In this document: positions 1 through 8,084 of the stretch, one piece after another
Position numbering within the stretch: position 1 is the stretch's first letter
Layout of the letters: each line of letters opens with the position of its first letter
Origin: Planctomycetaceae bacterium
GTDB lineage: Bacteria > Planctomycetota > Phycisphaerae > SM23-33
Direction: 5' to 3'
Length of the DNA stretch: 64,000 bases
NCBI GenBank assembly: GCA_039680605.1
Contig: JBDKTA010000033.1
Location: 82,463 to 146,462, forward strand
Position numbers and translations under genes: made by a program
The notes under the pieces: model-generated
Seen by the model: the letters and a program-made list of their open reading frames with translations, nothing else
What the model was told of the DNA's origin: nothing
Databases searched by the model: none

Positions 1-229
1 CGAATGCCGACAGCGCATCCATGAGCCCGAAGATGCCCGCCGAGATCAGGTCGTCGACGTCTACCTCCTCGGGCAACTTGGTGTAGACGCGCTCGGCGGT
101 GTACTTCACCAGCGGCAGGTAATACTCCAGCAACTGGTTGCGCGATTCCTCATCAGAAGTTTTTCTGAATTGCTTCCACCAGTGCTCGAGTTGCTCTGGA
201 GACAACTTCTTCCGTGTTACTGCCGGCAT
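1..229 (-). CDS. fliA: Flagellar-type sigma factor (FliA/WhiG), N-terminal part
   Basis: RNA polymerase sigma factor of the sigma-28 class, which directs core polymerase to late flagellar and chemotaxis promoters. Only the first 76 codons are in the window; the rest runs off the left edge. Region 2 is visible: YLPLVKYTAERV, then KLPEEVDVDDLISAGIFGLM, which is the typical sigma-28 region 2.1-2.2 with the D-DLIS-G-FGL-DA core. The ATG at 229 is preceded by AGGAG about six bases upstream, which fixes the start. It lies downstream of flhG in the flagellar gene order, separated by 274 bases that hold their own promoter-like sequence, so it may be transcribed apart from the big operon. FliA and WhiG cannot be told apart from this fragment. 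Confidence 0.9.
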   Translation of the reverse strand, partial: MPAVTRKKLSPEQLEHWWKQFRKTSDEESRNQLLEYYLPLVKYTAERVYTKLPEEVDVDDLISAGIFGLMDALSAF

Positions 230-393
230 GATAGGCTCCTTCCATCAATGCCCAGGCCGTCCTTGGCCATGCGACTGCTGATGGTATCAGTGCGATGCAC
301 GATCATCAAGTCCCTCGATGACATTATCTTAGGAAAATATGACATTTTTTTCGCTGTGCGGAATACCTTACCCATATTGTTTAGACTGTGCAT

Positions 394-421
394 ATTATAT
401 ATGTTGTCCATCTTACGTCAA
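394..421 (-). promoter_or_regulatory. Putative sigma-70-type promoter for the sigma-factor gene
   Basis: On the minus strand TTGACG (421-416) and TATAAT (399-394) are separated by 16 bases, close to the consensus for a housekeeping promoter, inside an unusually AT-rich stretch (about 310-440) of otherwise GC-rich DNA. It points at the sigma-factor gene starting at 229 and would give a leader of roughly 150 nt. The 230-503 gap holds nothing else I can identify. No experimental start is known. Confidence 0.55.
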
Positions 422-503
422 GCGGTTTTTTACAAAATTTTCACGACTCGTCGTCTCGACGGTCCGCAATGCACCCTTGCTGTCGTCATGGCACACGTGT
501 GTC

Positions 504-1352
504 TCATTTGAGCCACCCCGCCACGCGGCGGAAGAAACCTTCGCGCCCCACGTCTTCCAGGCGCGTGCTGCACAGCGCCCGCGCCACGTCGGCCAAGCAG
601 CGGCTGGCAGCACACTGCGGGTACGCCAGGACGAGCGGTTGTCGCTGCCGCACGGCCTGGGACATCTTCAGATCACTGACGACGTAGCCGCCCTCAGCGA
701 CATGCACGTCGAGAAACTGTTTGGCCACGGCGGCGATTCGCGAGCAGGTGGCGTGCCCTTCGGCCGCGTTCCGCGCCTGGTTGGTCACCACCGTCATGGC
801 GCACGCCGCGTTGGCGCGCGTGAGAACTTTGATCAGCGCGTAGGCGTCAGTGACGGCCGTGGGCTCGGGCGTGGTGACGACGACGGCCGTGTCGGCGGCG
901 GCGGCGAAGCTCAGCACCTCCGGTCCGATCCCGGCGCCGCAGTCGATGACGACGACGTCGTTGTCGGCTTCGAGGGCGGAGAGTTCCTCGATGAGTCTGG
1001 CGCGGTCGAATGCGCTCAGGTCGGCCAGGCGCGGCAGGCCGCTGGCGCCGGGGACGAACTGCAGCCCGCAGGGCAGATTCATGACCACGTCGGCGAGATG
1101 TCCGGCGCCTTCGATGACGCGGGAGAGGTCGCAGGCGGCCTCGACGTCGAGCATGATGTCGAGGTTCGCCAGCGCCAGGTCGGCGTCGACCAGGGCGACG
1201 CGGTGGCCGGCGGCGGAGATCAGGATCGCCAGGTTGGCGGCGATGCAGCTCTTGCCCACGCCGCCCTTGCCGCTGGCGACGGCGATGGTGTGCGTGCGGC
1301 GCTGCTGCATCAGCGAGCGCAGGCGCTGGGCTTGATCGACCTGCTCGCTCAT
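504..1352 (-). CDS. flhG: FlhG (FleN/YlxH), MinD-like flagellar number regulator
   Basis: A 282-aa ParA/MinD-family ATPase that works with FlhF to set the number and site of flagella. The deviant Walker A is GKGGVGK at residues 28-34, followed by the Walker A' region VDADLALANLD near 56-66. The N-terminus carries DQAQRLRSL (residues 6-14), the DQAxxLR motif that in FlhG stimulates FlhF GTPase activity; this separates it from cell-division MinD. The start overlaps the flhF stop in ATGA (1349-1352), so translation is probably coupled. It is the last gene of the long flagellar operon. Confidence 0.9.
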   Translation of the reverse strand: MSEQVDQAQRLRSLMQQRRTHTIAVASGKGGVGKSCIAANLAILISAAGHRVALVDADLALANLDIMLDVEAACDLSRVIEGAGHLADVVMNLPCGLQFVPGASGLPRLADLSAFDRARLIEELSALEADNDVVVIDCGAGIGPEVLSFAAAADTAVVVTTPEPTAVTDAYALIKVLTRANAACAMTVVTNQARNAAEGHATCSRIAAVAKQFLDVHVAEGGYVVSDLKMSQAVRQRQPLVLAYPQCAASRCLADVARALCSTRLEDVGREGFFRRVAGWLK

Positions 1353-2443
1353 GAGAGCACCTCGCCCAGGATCATCTGCGCCAGGCGGTCGGCCTTGGCC
1401 GGGGCAATGTCGTCGGGCACTTCCTGGCCGAACGTCGTGTAGCTCAGCGGGGCCTTGCTGGCCTCGACCATGTTGAGCACCAGGCCGTACGTGACGGCCT
1501 CGTCGAGCTTGGTCAGCGTGAGGCGGTTGGCGCCGATCTGGGCGAACTTCTCCACGGCCCGGCGCGTGGCGGCCTGGTTGCCGGTGGCCGAGGCGACCAG
1601 GTGTACCTCGTCGGCCTCGGCGGCGTCCAGAAAGCTGCGCAGCTGCCCCAGGCGGAGCTGGTCGCCGGGGCTGCGACCGGTAGTGTCGATGAGGATGACG
1701 TCGGCGGCCGTGGCGGCCTTGATGGTCCGGCGCATTTCCGTTGGGCTCAGGACCGCCTGGATGGGCACCTCGATGATGTCGGCGTAAGTTTTGAGCTGAT
1801 CGACAGCCGCAATGCGGTAGGTGTCGATCGTGATCAGCGAGACGCTCTTGTGCTGGGCGATTTTAAAGTTGGCGGCGAGCTTGGCGATGGTGGTGGTCTT
1901 GCCCACGCCGGTAGGGCCGACAAAGGCGATGACTCTCGGGCCGGCGGCGCTCTCGGCAGGCGGGGCGGTGCGGATGCGCGCGGCGATTCGCTTTCGCAGT
2001 TCGGTGCGGACGGCGGATTCATCCTGCATCTGCTGTCCGGTCAGGTCGCGGGCGGTCTGGTCGATCAGTTCCGCGGCCAGCGCCGCCTCGACATCCTGCG
2101 CCAGCAGGTGGTCGTGCAATTTCTGCAGCACCAGCGGGCGTTGCGCCGCCGCCGACGCGGGGCGGCGGGCGAGTTGCTCGACGAGGATCTTGATCTCGGC
2201 GATCTGCCCTTCGAGCGGACCGGCCGGGGCGGGGGCGTCGCTGGCGTACACGCCGGTCAGGGGCGCCAGGTCTCCGCTGTGCGGAGCGGCGGTGATTTCC
2301 CACGCCCGGCGCGAGCCGATGCCCATCCATCCGCCGATGCGGCAGCGGCGCGTCCGCAGGATCACCGCGTCGCGCCCCAGGTCGCCTTTGACAGCCGCCA
2401 GAGCCTCGGCCATCGTCGCTGCTTTATAATTCTTCGCGTTCAT
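1349..2443 (-). CDS. flhF: FlhF, SRP-type flagellar GTPase
   Basis: A 364-aa SIMIBI-class GTPase related to Ffh and FtsY, which places the first flagellar components at the membrane. The N-terminal B-region begins with KNYKAATMAEAL and GRDAVILRTRR, as is usual for FlhF. The NG domain fills the C-terminal half, with P-loop GPTGVGKTTTIAKLAA near residue 177, then LITIDTYRIAAVDQLKTYA and the G3/G4-type ILIDTTGR and LTLTKLDEA. It overlaps the end of flhA by 20 bases and flhG by four. Length and domains are normal. Confidence 0.93.
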   Translation of the reverse strand: MNAKNYKAATMAEALAAVKGDLGRDAVILRTRRCRIGGWMGIGSRRAWEITAAPHSGDLAPLTGVYASDAPAPAGPLEGQIAEIKILVEQLARRPASAAAQRPLVLQKLHDHLLAQDVEAALAAELIDQTARDLTGQQMQDESAVRTELRKRIAARIRTAPPAESAAGPRVIAFVGPTGVGKTTTIAKLAANFKIAQHKSVSLITIDTYRIAAVDQLKTYADIIEVPIQAVLSPTEMRRTIKAATAADVILIDTTGRSPGDQLRLGQLRSFLDAAEADEVHLVASATGNQAATRRAVEKFAQIGANRLTLTKLDEAVTYGLVLNMVEASKAPLSYTTFGQEVPDDIAPAKADRLAQMILGEVLS

Positions 2444-4526
2444 AATTATCTTCCGTGATCGTCACCGGCTGCACCTGCACGCCGGACACTTCGTCGTATC
2501 CCAGAACCACCGCCGCGGGGACCGCCGTCGCCACCGCGCCGGCCAGGGCCTTGCGCAGCATTGGTCGGCACAGCACCACCGGACGGTGCCCCCCCACTCG
2601 CAACCGGCTCGCGCCAGCCGAAACCGCCTGGGCGAGAGTCTCGGCCAAAGCCGGCGAGAGCACCCCGCCGCCGCGCCCGAGTTCCTGGGCGGCGGCTTGC
2701 TCGGTTTTCTCGTCCAGGCACAGGCACCACAGCGCGCCGTCGGCGGCGCAGTACTGTTGCGACAGCGCCGGGCCCAGTTGGCGACGGATGTAATCGCACG
2801 CTTCTTCGATGGGCTCCTCGACCGGTCGCTCGGCCAGGGCTTCGAGGATCGTCTCCAGGTCGCGTACCGAAACGCCCTGGCCCAGCAGATGCTGCAGGGC
2901 CTTGTGAATGCGGGCCAGCGGCAGCCTGGCCAGCGTTTCTTTGACCAGCGCCTCGGCGCTGCCGCGGAGGGACTCGACGGTGGCCGCCACCTGCTGACGC
3001 GTCAGCAGCGAGGCGGCGTGGATGCGGATCATCTGCCCCAGGTGCGTCATGAGGACGTCGACCGGCTCGATAACCGTGTAGTTGAGCGCCTCGGCCGCGG
3101 CGGCCTGGTCGGGCGCGATCCACACCGCCGCCGTGCCGAATGCCGGCTCGATCGTCTGACGCCCCAGCAGTTGGCCGCTCGTCGCCCCTGCCGCCACCGC
3201 CAGAAATTGCCCCGGATACAGCATTCCGCCGGCGACGCGGGCGCCGCGGATCTTGACGACGTACTCGTGCGCCCGCAGGCGCATGTCGTCGCGGATGCGA
3301 ATGGCCGGAACGATCAGCCCCAGCTCCAGCGCCACGTCGCGCCGCAGGGTAGCCAGGCGGTCCAGCAGGTCGCCGTCGCGGCTCTTGTCCGCCAGCGACA
3401 GCAGGGCGAAGCCCAGGTCCAGTTCCATCGCCTCGACGGCCAGGAGACCTTTGAGCTCCTTCTCGTCGGCGGCGGGTTTGGAAACGGTGGAGATGCCCGA
3501 GGCGCCGGCGATGGGCAGCACCCGCCGGCGCGACAGCAGCAGCGCCAGACCCGCGCACCCGGCCCCCATCAGCAGCAGCGGCACCTTCGGCAGACGCGTC
3601 AGCATCAGCGCCGCCAGGAACCCTGCCGTCACCGCCAGGGCAATCGGGCGGGCGATCAACTGTCCGATCACCTGCTCGGCAAAGTTCGTGCGGTCCATGC
3701 TCCGCGAGACGATCAGCGCCGCCGCGACGCTGACCAGCAGCGCCGAGATCTGCGCGACCAGTCCGTCGCCAATGGTCAACCGCGTGAACAAATCCAGCGT
3801 CTGCTCCCATCCCCAGGAGTACTGGACCATGCCCACGTACAGCCCGCCGCCGATGTTGACCAGCACGATGACCACCGCCGCCACCGCGTCGCCGCGGACG
3901 AACTTGGACGCGCCGTCCATCGCGCCGTAGAAGTCGGCCTCGCGGGCGATCTTGCGCCGCCTCTGGTGGGCCTGGGCCTCGTCGATGGTGCCGGCGTTGA
4001 CGTCGGCATCGATGGCCATCTGCTTTCCGGGCATGGCGTCGAGTACGAACCGGGCGGCCACTTCGCTGATGCGGGCGGCGCCCTTGGTGATCACCACGAA
4101 CTGCACCACCGCGATAATCGCAAACAAAATCACGCCCACCGCCAGGCTGCCGCTGGTGACGAACTGGCTGAACGACCAGACCACGTGCCCGGCCGCCATG
4201 CGGGCGGTCTCGATATCCGCCCCGCCGGCCCCGGCGGTCAGGATCAGCCGCGTCGTGGCGATGTTGAGCACCAGTCGCAGCAGCGTGGCCCCCAGCAGCA
4301 CCGACGGGAACACGCTGAACTCCAGCGGGCTATGCACGGAGATCGCCGTCATCAGGATGATCGCCGAGAGGGCGATGTTGGCCGAGAGCAGCACGTCCAT
4401 CAGCAGCGGCGGCAGCGGCACCAGCAGCACCAGCACCATCATGGCGGCGCCGCCGGGCAGCAGCAGCCCGCGATATCGCGCCAGCACCCGCGCCGCGCCG
4501 TTCATGGTGTCGTTCAAGTCAGCCAT
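2424..4526 (-). CDS. flhA: FlhA, flagellar export gate protein
   Basis: A 700-aa FHIPEP-family protein that forms the nonameric export ring. Residues up to about 320 hold the membrane helices plus the conserved cytoplasmic loop (READFYGAMDGASKFVRGDA), which couples to the proton motive force. The rest is the cytoplasmic docking domain that receives chaperone-substrate complexes, with RIRDDMRLRAHEYVVKIRG in it. It starts inside the end of flhB (overlap 4519-4526) and overlaps flhF, so the export genes are tightly packed. Length is normal for the family. Confidence 0.95.
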   Translation of the reverse strand: MADLNDTMNGAARVLARYRGLLLPGGAAMMVLVLLVPLPPLLMDVLLSANIALSAIILMTAISVHSPLEFSVFPSVLLGATLLRLVLNIATTRLILTAGAGGADIETARMAAGHVVWSFSQFVTSGSLAVGVILFAIIAVVQFVVITKGAARISEVAARFVLDAMPGKQMAIDADVNAGTIDEAQAHQRRRKIAREADFYGAMDGASKFVRGDAVAAVVIVLVNIGGGLYVGMVQYSWGWEQTLDLFTRLTIGDGLVAQISALLVSVAAALIVSRSMDRTNFAEQVIGQLIARPIALAVTAGFLAALMLTRLPKVPLLLMGAGCAGLALLLSRRRVLPIAGASGISTVSKPAADEKELKGLLAVEAMELDLGFALLSLADKSRDGDLLDRLATLRRDVALELGLIVPAIRIRDDMRLRAHEYVVKIRGARVAGGMLYPGQFLAVAAGATSGQLLGRQTIEPAFGTAAVWIAPDQAAAAEALNYTVIEPVDVLMTHLGQMIRIHAASLLTRQQVAATVESLRGSAEALVKETLARLPLARIHKALQHLLGQGVSVRDLETILEALAERPVEEPIEEACDYIRRQLGPALSQQYCAADGALWCLCLDEKTEQAAAQELGRGGGVLSPALAETLAQAVSAGASRLRVGGHRPVVLCRPMLRKALAGAVATAVPAAVVLGYDEVSGVQVQPVTITEDNYEREEL

Positions 4527-5310
4527 TGCCGCCCTCCCTCACCCGTCGCAGCGACGCCCATCCGCGGCGCTTGCTCATTTCCTTGCGGCGGGCCAGGCGG
4601 ATCTGTGGATCGCCTTCCATCTTCCGCATGTCGTCGAGGTACTCGCGCCGCGTCATCTTGAGATCCTGGCGGAATTGCCATCGCTGATAGAACAGGTCCA
4701 CCACCGCCAGCGCCAGCAGCGCCGCCGAGGCGCGCATGGCGATCTTCAGGACCGTCGAGCCGCCCCACGAGGCAATCTCGTCGGTGCTGCCGCCCGGCGG
4801 CAGAGCACCCCCCGCGCCCGCCGAGAATAGCGCCGCCCCGGCCATCACGCCGGCGGCTGTGGTCTTGGCCAGACCCAATCCCAGGCGCACGATCGACCGG
4901 CGGCCGAATAGCCCGCGCAGACCTTTCATCACGCCCAGGCGCGACAGGTCGAGCTTGAGCGGTTCGCTCGTCATCAGCGGCCCGACCTGCCCCATCCCCG
5001 CCCCCACCGCCAGCAGCGCTGCGGCCACGCACAACGCCCCGCCCAACCACAGCACCTCGCCAAGGGCGGGTATCTCCATCGCCGCAGCCGCACTGGGGGC
5101 GCCGGCGCCCGCCGAGTGCAGGCACGCGGCGAACATCTCCTTCAGCGCGCCGGTGAGCGGGCCCGCCAGCGCCATCAGCAACATCAAGCTGCCAAAGACG
5201 ACCACGGCGGAGGAAAGGTCCGCGCTGCGCGCAACCTGTCCGCGCCGCCGGGCCTCCTGCAGCCGCAGGGGCGTCGGCATCTCAGTCCGGGATGTCGTGT
5301 CGTCGCTCAT
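4519..5310 (-). CDS. flhB: FlhB export gate protein lacking the C-terminal autocleavage domain
   Basis: The N-terminus matches FlhB (RTEMPTPLRLQEARRRGQVA), followed by four membrane segments and the linker MTRREYLDDMRKMEGDP, which in other FlhB proteins leads into the cytoplasmic FlhBC domain with the self-cleaving NPTH motif. Here the protein ends about 20 residues later (ARRKEMSKRRGWASLRR...), at 263 aa instead of roughly 350-380. No NPTH is present, and flhA begins at once, so there is no room for a frameshifted FlhBC. FlhBC normally takes part in switching from rod/hook to filament substrates; it must be absent or encoded elsewhere. The start is preceded by AGGA next to a repeat array. 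Confidence 0.88.
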   Translation of the reverse strand: MSDDTTSRTEMPTPLRLQEARRRGQVARSADLSSAVVVFGSLMLLMALAGPLTGALKEMFAACLHSAGAGAPSAAAAMEIPALGEVLWLGGALCVAAALLAVGAGMGQVGPLMTSEPLKLDLSRLGVMKGLRGLFGRRSIVRLGLGLAKTTAAGVMAGAALFSAGAGGALPPGGSTDEIASWGGSTVLKIAMRASAALLALAVVDLFYQRWQFRQDLKMTRREYLDDMRKMEGDPQIRLARRKEMSKRRGWASLRRVREGGNG

Positions 5311-5320
5311 TCAAATATCC

Positions 5321-5385
5321 TGGATGGTTGGATGAATGGATGGTTGATAGTTGCTGCATCCATTCATCCATTCATCCACTCATCC
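5321..5385. repeat. Facing arrays of ATGGATGA-type units between fliR and flhB
   Basis: TGGATGGTTGGATGAATGG and its continuation (5321-5346) face CATCCATTCATCCATTC and its continuation (5357-5385) across about ten bases, giving a strong imperfect hairpin. It is the only clear intergenic spacer within the export operon and ends ten bases upstream of the flhB start codon, next to its ribosome-binding site. Confidence 0.85.
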
Positions 5386-5394
5386 GTTCCTTCC

Positions 5395-6177
5395 TCACCC
5401 GCCGGCGGCGAGCTGCGCGGCTTTGGCGCCGAGCATGTCCGCGCCGCGTTCGATCATGGGCAGCATCAGCGCCAGCCCTCCGGCCAGGGCCACCAGGCCC
5501 ACCAGCGCCTGGGCGGGCAGGCCGACGGTCAGGAGGTTCAGTTGGGGCATGGTGCGGCCGAGCACGGCCAGCACCGCGCCGATCACCAGCAGCGTCACCA
5601 CGACCGGGGCGGCGATCTTGATGGCCATGACGAACGACGCCGCCAGGACCGAGAGGGCGATGGTCAGCATTCCCTGCCCGCTGCCGATAGCACCCGGCGC
5701 GACGGCGGTGAACGTGCCCATCACCCCGCTGAGCAGCCCGCGGTGTCCGCCGACGGCCAGGAACACCACCACGCCCAGCAGGTACATCAGGCGCGTCAGC
5801 GGGTCGCTGCCGCCCTCGCCGGCCTCGGCGTCGGGGTAATACACCTGCCCCAGCGTCAGACCCATCTGTTGGCCGATCAGCGCGGCGGCCACTTCGACTC
5901 CCGCCAGCAGCATTCGGGCCGCCAGGCCGATCACCGACCCGATCAGTGCCTCGACGGCCAGGGCGACCAGCCCCGCGCCAAGCGAGGCGGGCATGGCCAG
6001 CGGCGCGGCGATCTGCGCCGCGGCGCCCACGGCCAAGGCCACGCACAGCAGGTATCGCAGGCGGGCCGGAAGCACGGAACTGCTGAAGACCGGCGCGATC
6101 ACGAACAACCCGCCGATGCGGGCCATCAGCAGCGCCAGCGTCCAGCCCCAGATTGTGTACTGCGACAAATCCATCAT
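5395..6177 (-). CDS. fliR: FliR, flagellar export gate protein
   Basis: A 260-aa membrane protein of the FliR/SpaR family that, with FliP and FliQ, builds the helical export gate. It has about six hydrophobic segments, beginning WTLALLMARIGGLFVIAPVF, with the conserved LIGQQMGLTLGQVYYPD loop near the middle. The start codon overlaps the fliQ stop (ATGA, 6174-6177). Two consecutive ATGs (6177 and 6174) could serve as start. Downstream an 84-base repeat-bearing spacer separates it from flhB. Confidence 0.92.
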   Translation of the reverse strand: MMDLSQYTIWGWTLALLMARIGGLFVIAPVFSSSVLPARLRYLLCVALAVGAAAQIAAPLAMPASLGAGLVALAVEALIGSVIGLAARMLLAGVEVAAALIGQQMGLTLGQVYYPDAEAGEGGSDPLTRLMYLLGVVVFLAVGGHRGLLSGVMGTFTAVAPGAIGSGQGMLTIALSVLAASFVMAIKIAAPVVVTLLVIGAVLAVLGRTMPQLNLLTVGLPAQALVGLVALAGGLALMLPMIERGADMLGAKAAQLAAGG

Positions 6178-6428
6178 CCCGTCCCGAACATCACTTTGGC
6201 GAAATCGATCAACCGCGTCAGCATCCAGTGCCCGGCCAGTGCGGCCGTCACCGCCACGGCGATCAGCTTGGGCACGAAGGTCAACGCCTGGTCCTGGATC
6301 TGCGTGGCGGCCTGCAGCAGGCTCACCACCAGGGCGATCACCAGCGTGGCCACGAGCATGGGCGCGCCGACGACCAGCGTCACCTTCAGGGCCTCGCGGG
6401 CCAGATCCATTGCATGGGCGGCGTCCAT
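6174..6428 (-). CDS. fliQ: FliQ, flagellar export gate protein
   Basis: An 84-aa protein with two membrane helices (TLVVGAPMLVATLVIALVV and PKLIAVAVTAALAGHWML) and the family's LLQAATQIQDQALTFVPK between them. FliQ packs around the FliP5FliR1 core of the export gate. Length is typical (about 85-90 aa). The ATG at 6428 follows AAGGAAA eight bases after the fliP stop, and the stop overlaps the fliR start. Confidence 0.93.
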   Translation of the reverse strand: MDAAHAMDLAREALKVTLVVGAPMLVATLVIALVVSLLQAATQIQDQALTFVPKLIAVAVTAALAGHWMLTRLIDFAKVMFGTG

Positions 6429-6436
6429 CGTTTTCC

Positions 6437-7237
6437 TTACGCGAAACTTTGCATCAGCGTGCCGACGACCAGGTGCCATCCGTCGGCCAGCACAAACAGC
6501 AGCAGCTTGAACGGGATCGAGACCATCACCGGCGGCATCATCAGCATGCCCATCGACGTCAGCACCGACGCCACCAGCAGGTCGACCACCAGGAACGGCA
6601 GGTACACGCGAAAGCCGATCCAGAAGGCGGTCTTGAGCTCGCTGACGACAAACGCGGCGATCACCGCCGGCGTCGGCACGTCCTTCCACGTCAGCTTGCC
6701 CACCCGCGAGGCCTCGGCCTGTTTGGCGTCCAGGAACAGCACCACGTCGTTCTGGCTGCGGGCGGCCTCGATCTGGCGGATCATGAACGTCCGCACCGGC
6801 GCCGCGCCGGCGGCCAGGGCGGCCTCGCCCTGCGCCCTGCCGGCCAGGTACGGTTCGATGCCATCGCGATAGACCGCCGAGTACACCGGCGCCATGACCA
6901 CCACCGTCATCAGCAGCGACAGACCGAAGAGCACCTGGTTGGGCGGCAGTTGGTTGGTCGCCAGCGCCTGTCGCAGCAGCCCCAGCACCACGACGATCCG
7001 CGTAAAGCAGGTCATCAGGATCGCCACGGCCGGAGCGACCGACAGCACCGTCACCAGGGCGACCCACTTGAGGGCGTTGCCCGCATCCTGCGGGCTCGAC
7101 AGGCTCGGGAGGGTAACGCCGCTGGCGGGTGCGGTCGCTGCGTGCGGCGTCGCGGGCGGCGCGGCAGGCGCCGACTGCGGCGCAAACAGCGCCCCGGCCA
7201 GCACCACCACCGCCAGAATGTTCGTCTTTAAGGTCAT
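6437..7237 (-). CDS. fliP: FliP, flagellar export gate protein
   Basis: A 266-aa FliP with an N-terminal signal-like segment, as in other FliPs that are made with a cleaved leader. Family signatures: AVAILMTCFTRIVVVLGLLR, then ATNQLPPNQVLFGLSLLMT, and the C-terminal half FWIGFRVYLPFLVVDLLVAS with SMGMLMMPPVMVSIPFKL. It forms the pentameric pore of the export gate. It overlaps fliO by four bases (ATGA, 7234-7237). Confidence 0.95.
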   Translation of the reverse strand: MTLKTNILAVVVLAGALFAPQSAPAAPPATPHAATAPASGVTLPSLSSPQDAGNALKWVALVTVLSVAPAVAILMTCFTRIVVVLGLLRQALATNQLPPNQVLFGLSLLMTVVVMAPVYSAVYRDGIEPYLAGRAQGEAALAAGAAPVRTFMIRQIEAARSQNDVVLFLDAKQAEASRVGKLTWKDVPTPAVIAAFVVSELKTAFWIGFRVYLPFLVVDLLVASVLTSMGMLMMPPVMVSIPFKLLLFVLADGWHLVVGTLMQSFA

Positions 7238-7863
7238 TTCGATTCAGCGGGTTTTTCTGCCACCGTCTGCGTCGTCGCGGTTCCCAGCAGCGCCGCCACT
7301 TCATCCGGGTCTGTCACTTCCGACAGCGTGGTCATCTGCTCGGGCCCAATGCCCACCAGCACCAGGCGGCGGCCCATGCGAACCAGGATCACCTGGTGGC
7401 GGTACGTCACGCCGCGGCGGCCGACGATCTCGATGACCGCGCCGCCGCGCCCGCCGACCCTGGGCCCACCCATGCGTTTCATGACCGAGCGAATGATCAG
7501 GATCAGCGCGATCACCACCGCCAGCGCCCCTGCCGTCCGCAGCAGGTCCCACTCCGTCGCCGGGGCGGCGCTGTTGCCGATAGGACGGTCCTCGATCGAC
7601 TGCAGCGGGCGGGTGGAAACGTCGGCTGTCGCCGGGGCGCTCTGGGCGACTGCGGGAGCGACCACGGCAAGAAGGATGATCGCTGCAGCGACGATCAGGG
7701 ACATGGCGGCTGAGAAACGGCCGTCATGGCACCCCGCCGGTAGCACGGGCATCTTGCCCGTGAGTCGCATGGGCGTCTCGCCCATGCCCCGTGTCGCGGA
7801 CGTCCCGTCCGCGCGTGTCGCGGGCGTCTCGCCCGCGTCTTGTTGTTTCTCTGATCTCTTCAT
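7234..7863 (-). CDS. fliO: FliO, flagellar export assembly factor, with repeat-derived N-terminus
   Basis: FliO helps the FliP ring assemble. The family part is the membrane helix ALAVVIALILIIRSVMKRM followed by the small basic domain YRHQVILVRMGRRLVLVGIG and EQMTTLSEV. The ATG at 7863 overlaps the fliN stop (ATGA), which argues for a 209-aa product. Its residues about 10-42, however, are encoded by palindromic repeats (7739-7840) and read as low-complexity GETPATRADG and MGETPMRLTGKMPVLPA. A second possible start at 7704 gives a normal signal-peptide-like beginning (MSLIVAAAIILLAVVAPAVA) without the repeats. Either the repeats are translated as a leader or they separate fliN from fliO. Neither start has a clear ribosome-binding site. 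Confidence 0.85.
   Translation of the reverse strand: MKRSEKQQDAGETPATRADGTSATRGMGETPMRLTGKMPVLPAGCHDGRFSAAMSLIVAAAIILLAVVAPAVAQSAPATADVSTRPLQSIEDRPIGNSAAPATEWDLLRTAGALAVVIALILIIRSVMKRMGGPRVGGRGGAVIEIVGRRGVTYRHQVILVRMGRRLVLVGIGPEQMTTLSEVTDPDEVAALLGTATTQTVAEKPAESK
7739..7840. repeat. Four palindromes of the GGGCG-tctc-CGCCC family inside the 5' part of fliO
   Basis: Consecutive hairpins: CACGGGCATCTTGCCCGTG, CATGGGCGTCTCGCCCATG, CGCGGACGTCCCGTCCGCG and CGCGGGCGTCTCGCCCGCG. Stem bases differ between copies but stay paired. The same family occurs at 16896-17018, 24481-24562 and 34635-34662. Confidence 0.9.
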
Positions 7864-8084
7864 GTCGTTCTCACGCCGTCTATCCGCACGCCCAGGCGGT
7901 CTTGCACGCTCACCAGCGACCCGACGGCCATCGGCTGCCCTTCGCAGCAGATCTCGACCGCTCCCGTCGCGGCGGTATCGAGCGTGATGATCGATCCTTC
8001 CGCCAGGCGCCGCAGCGCGGCGGCATCGGTCCACGCCCCGCCCAGGTCGATGCGCATAGCCGTTTGCGATTCAAGCGTCTTCAT
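7860..8084 (-). CDS. fliN: FliN-like SpoA (C-ring) protein, minimal form
   Basis: A 74-aa protein that is essentially one SpoA domain (LRRLAEGSIITLDTAATGAV, then MAVGSLVSVQDRLGVRI). SpoA domains of FliM and FliN form the lower ring of the flagellar switch. Position between fliJ and fliO and ATGA overlaps on both sides (8081-8084, 7860-7863) support FliN. It lacks the N-terminal extension many FliN proteins have, and no fliM is in the window. It could in principle be another SpoA-only export accessory protein. Confidence 0.78.
   Translation of the reverse strand: MKTLESQTAMRIDLGGAWTDAAALRRLAEGSIITLDTAATGAVEICCEGQPMAVGSLVSVQDRLGVRIDGVRTT

Noticed and set aside
4400-4620. Frameshift splitting FlhB from its C-terminal domain
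   Set aside because: No NPTH-type sequence is found in any frame after the stop, and flhA starts inside flhB.
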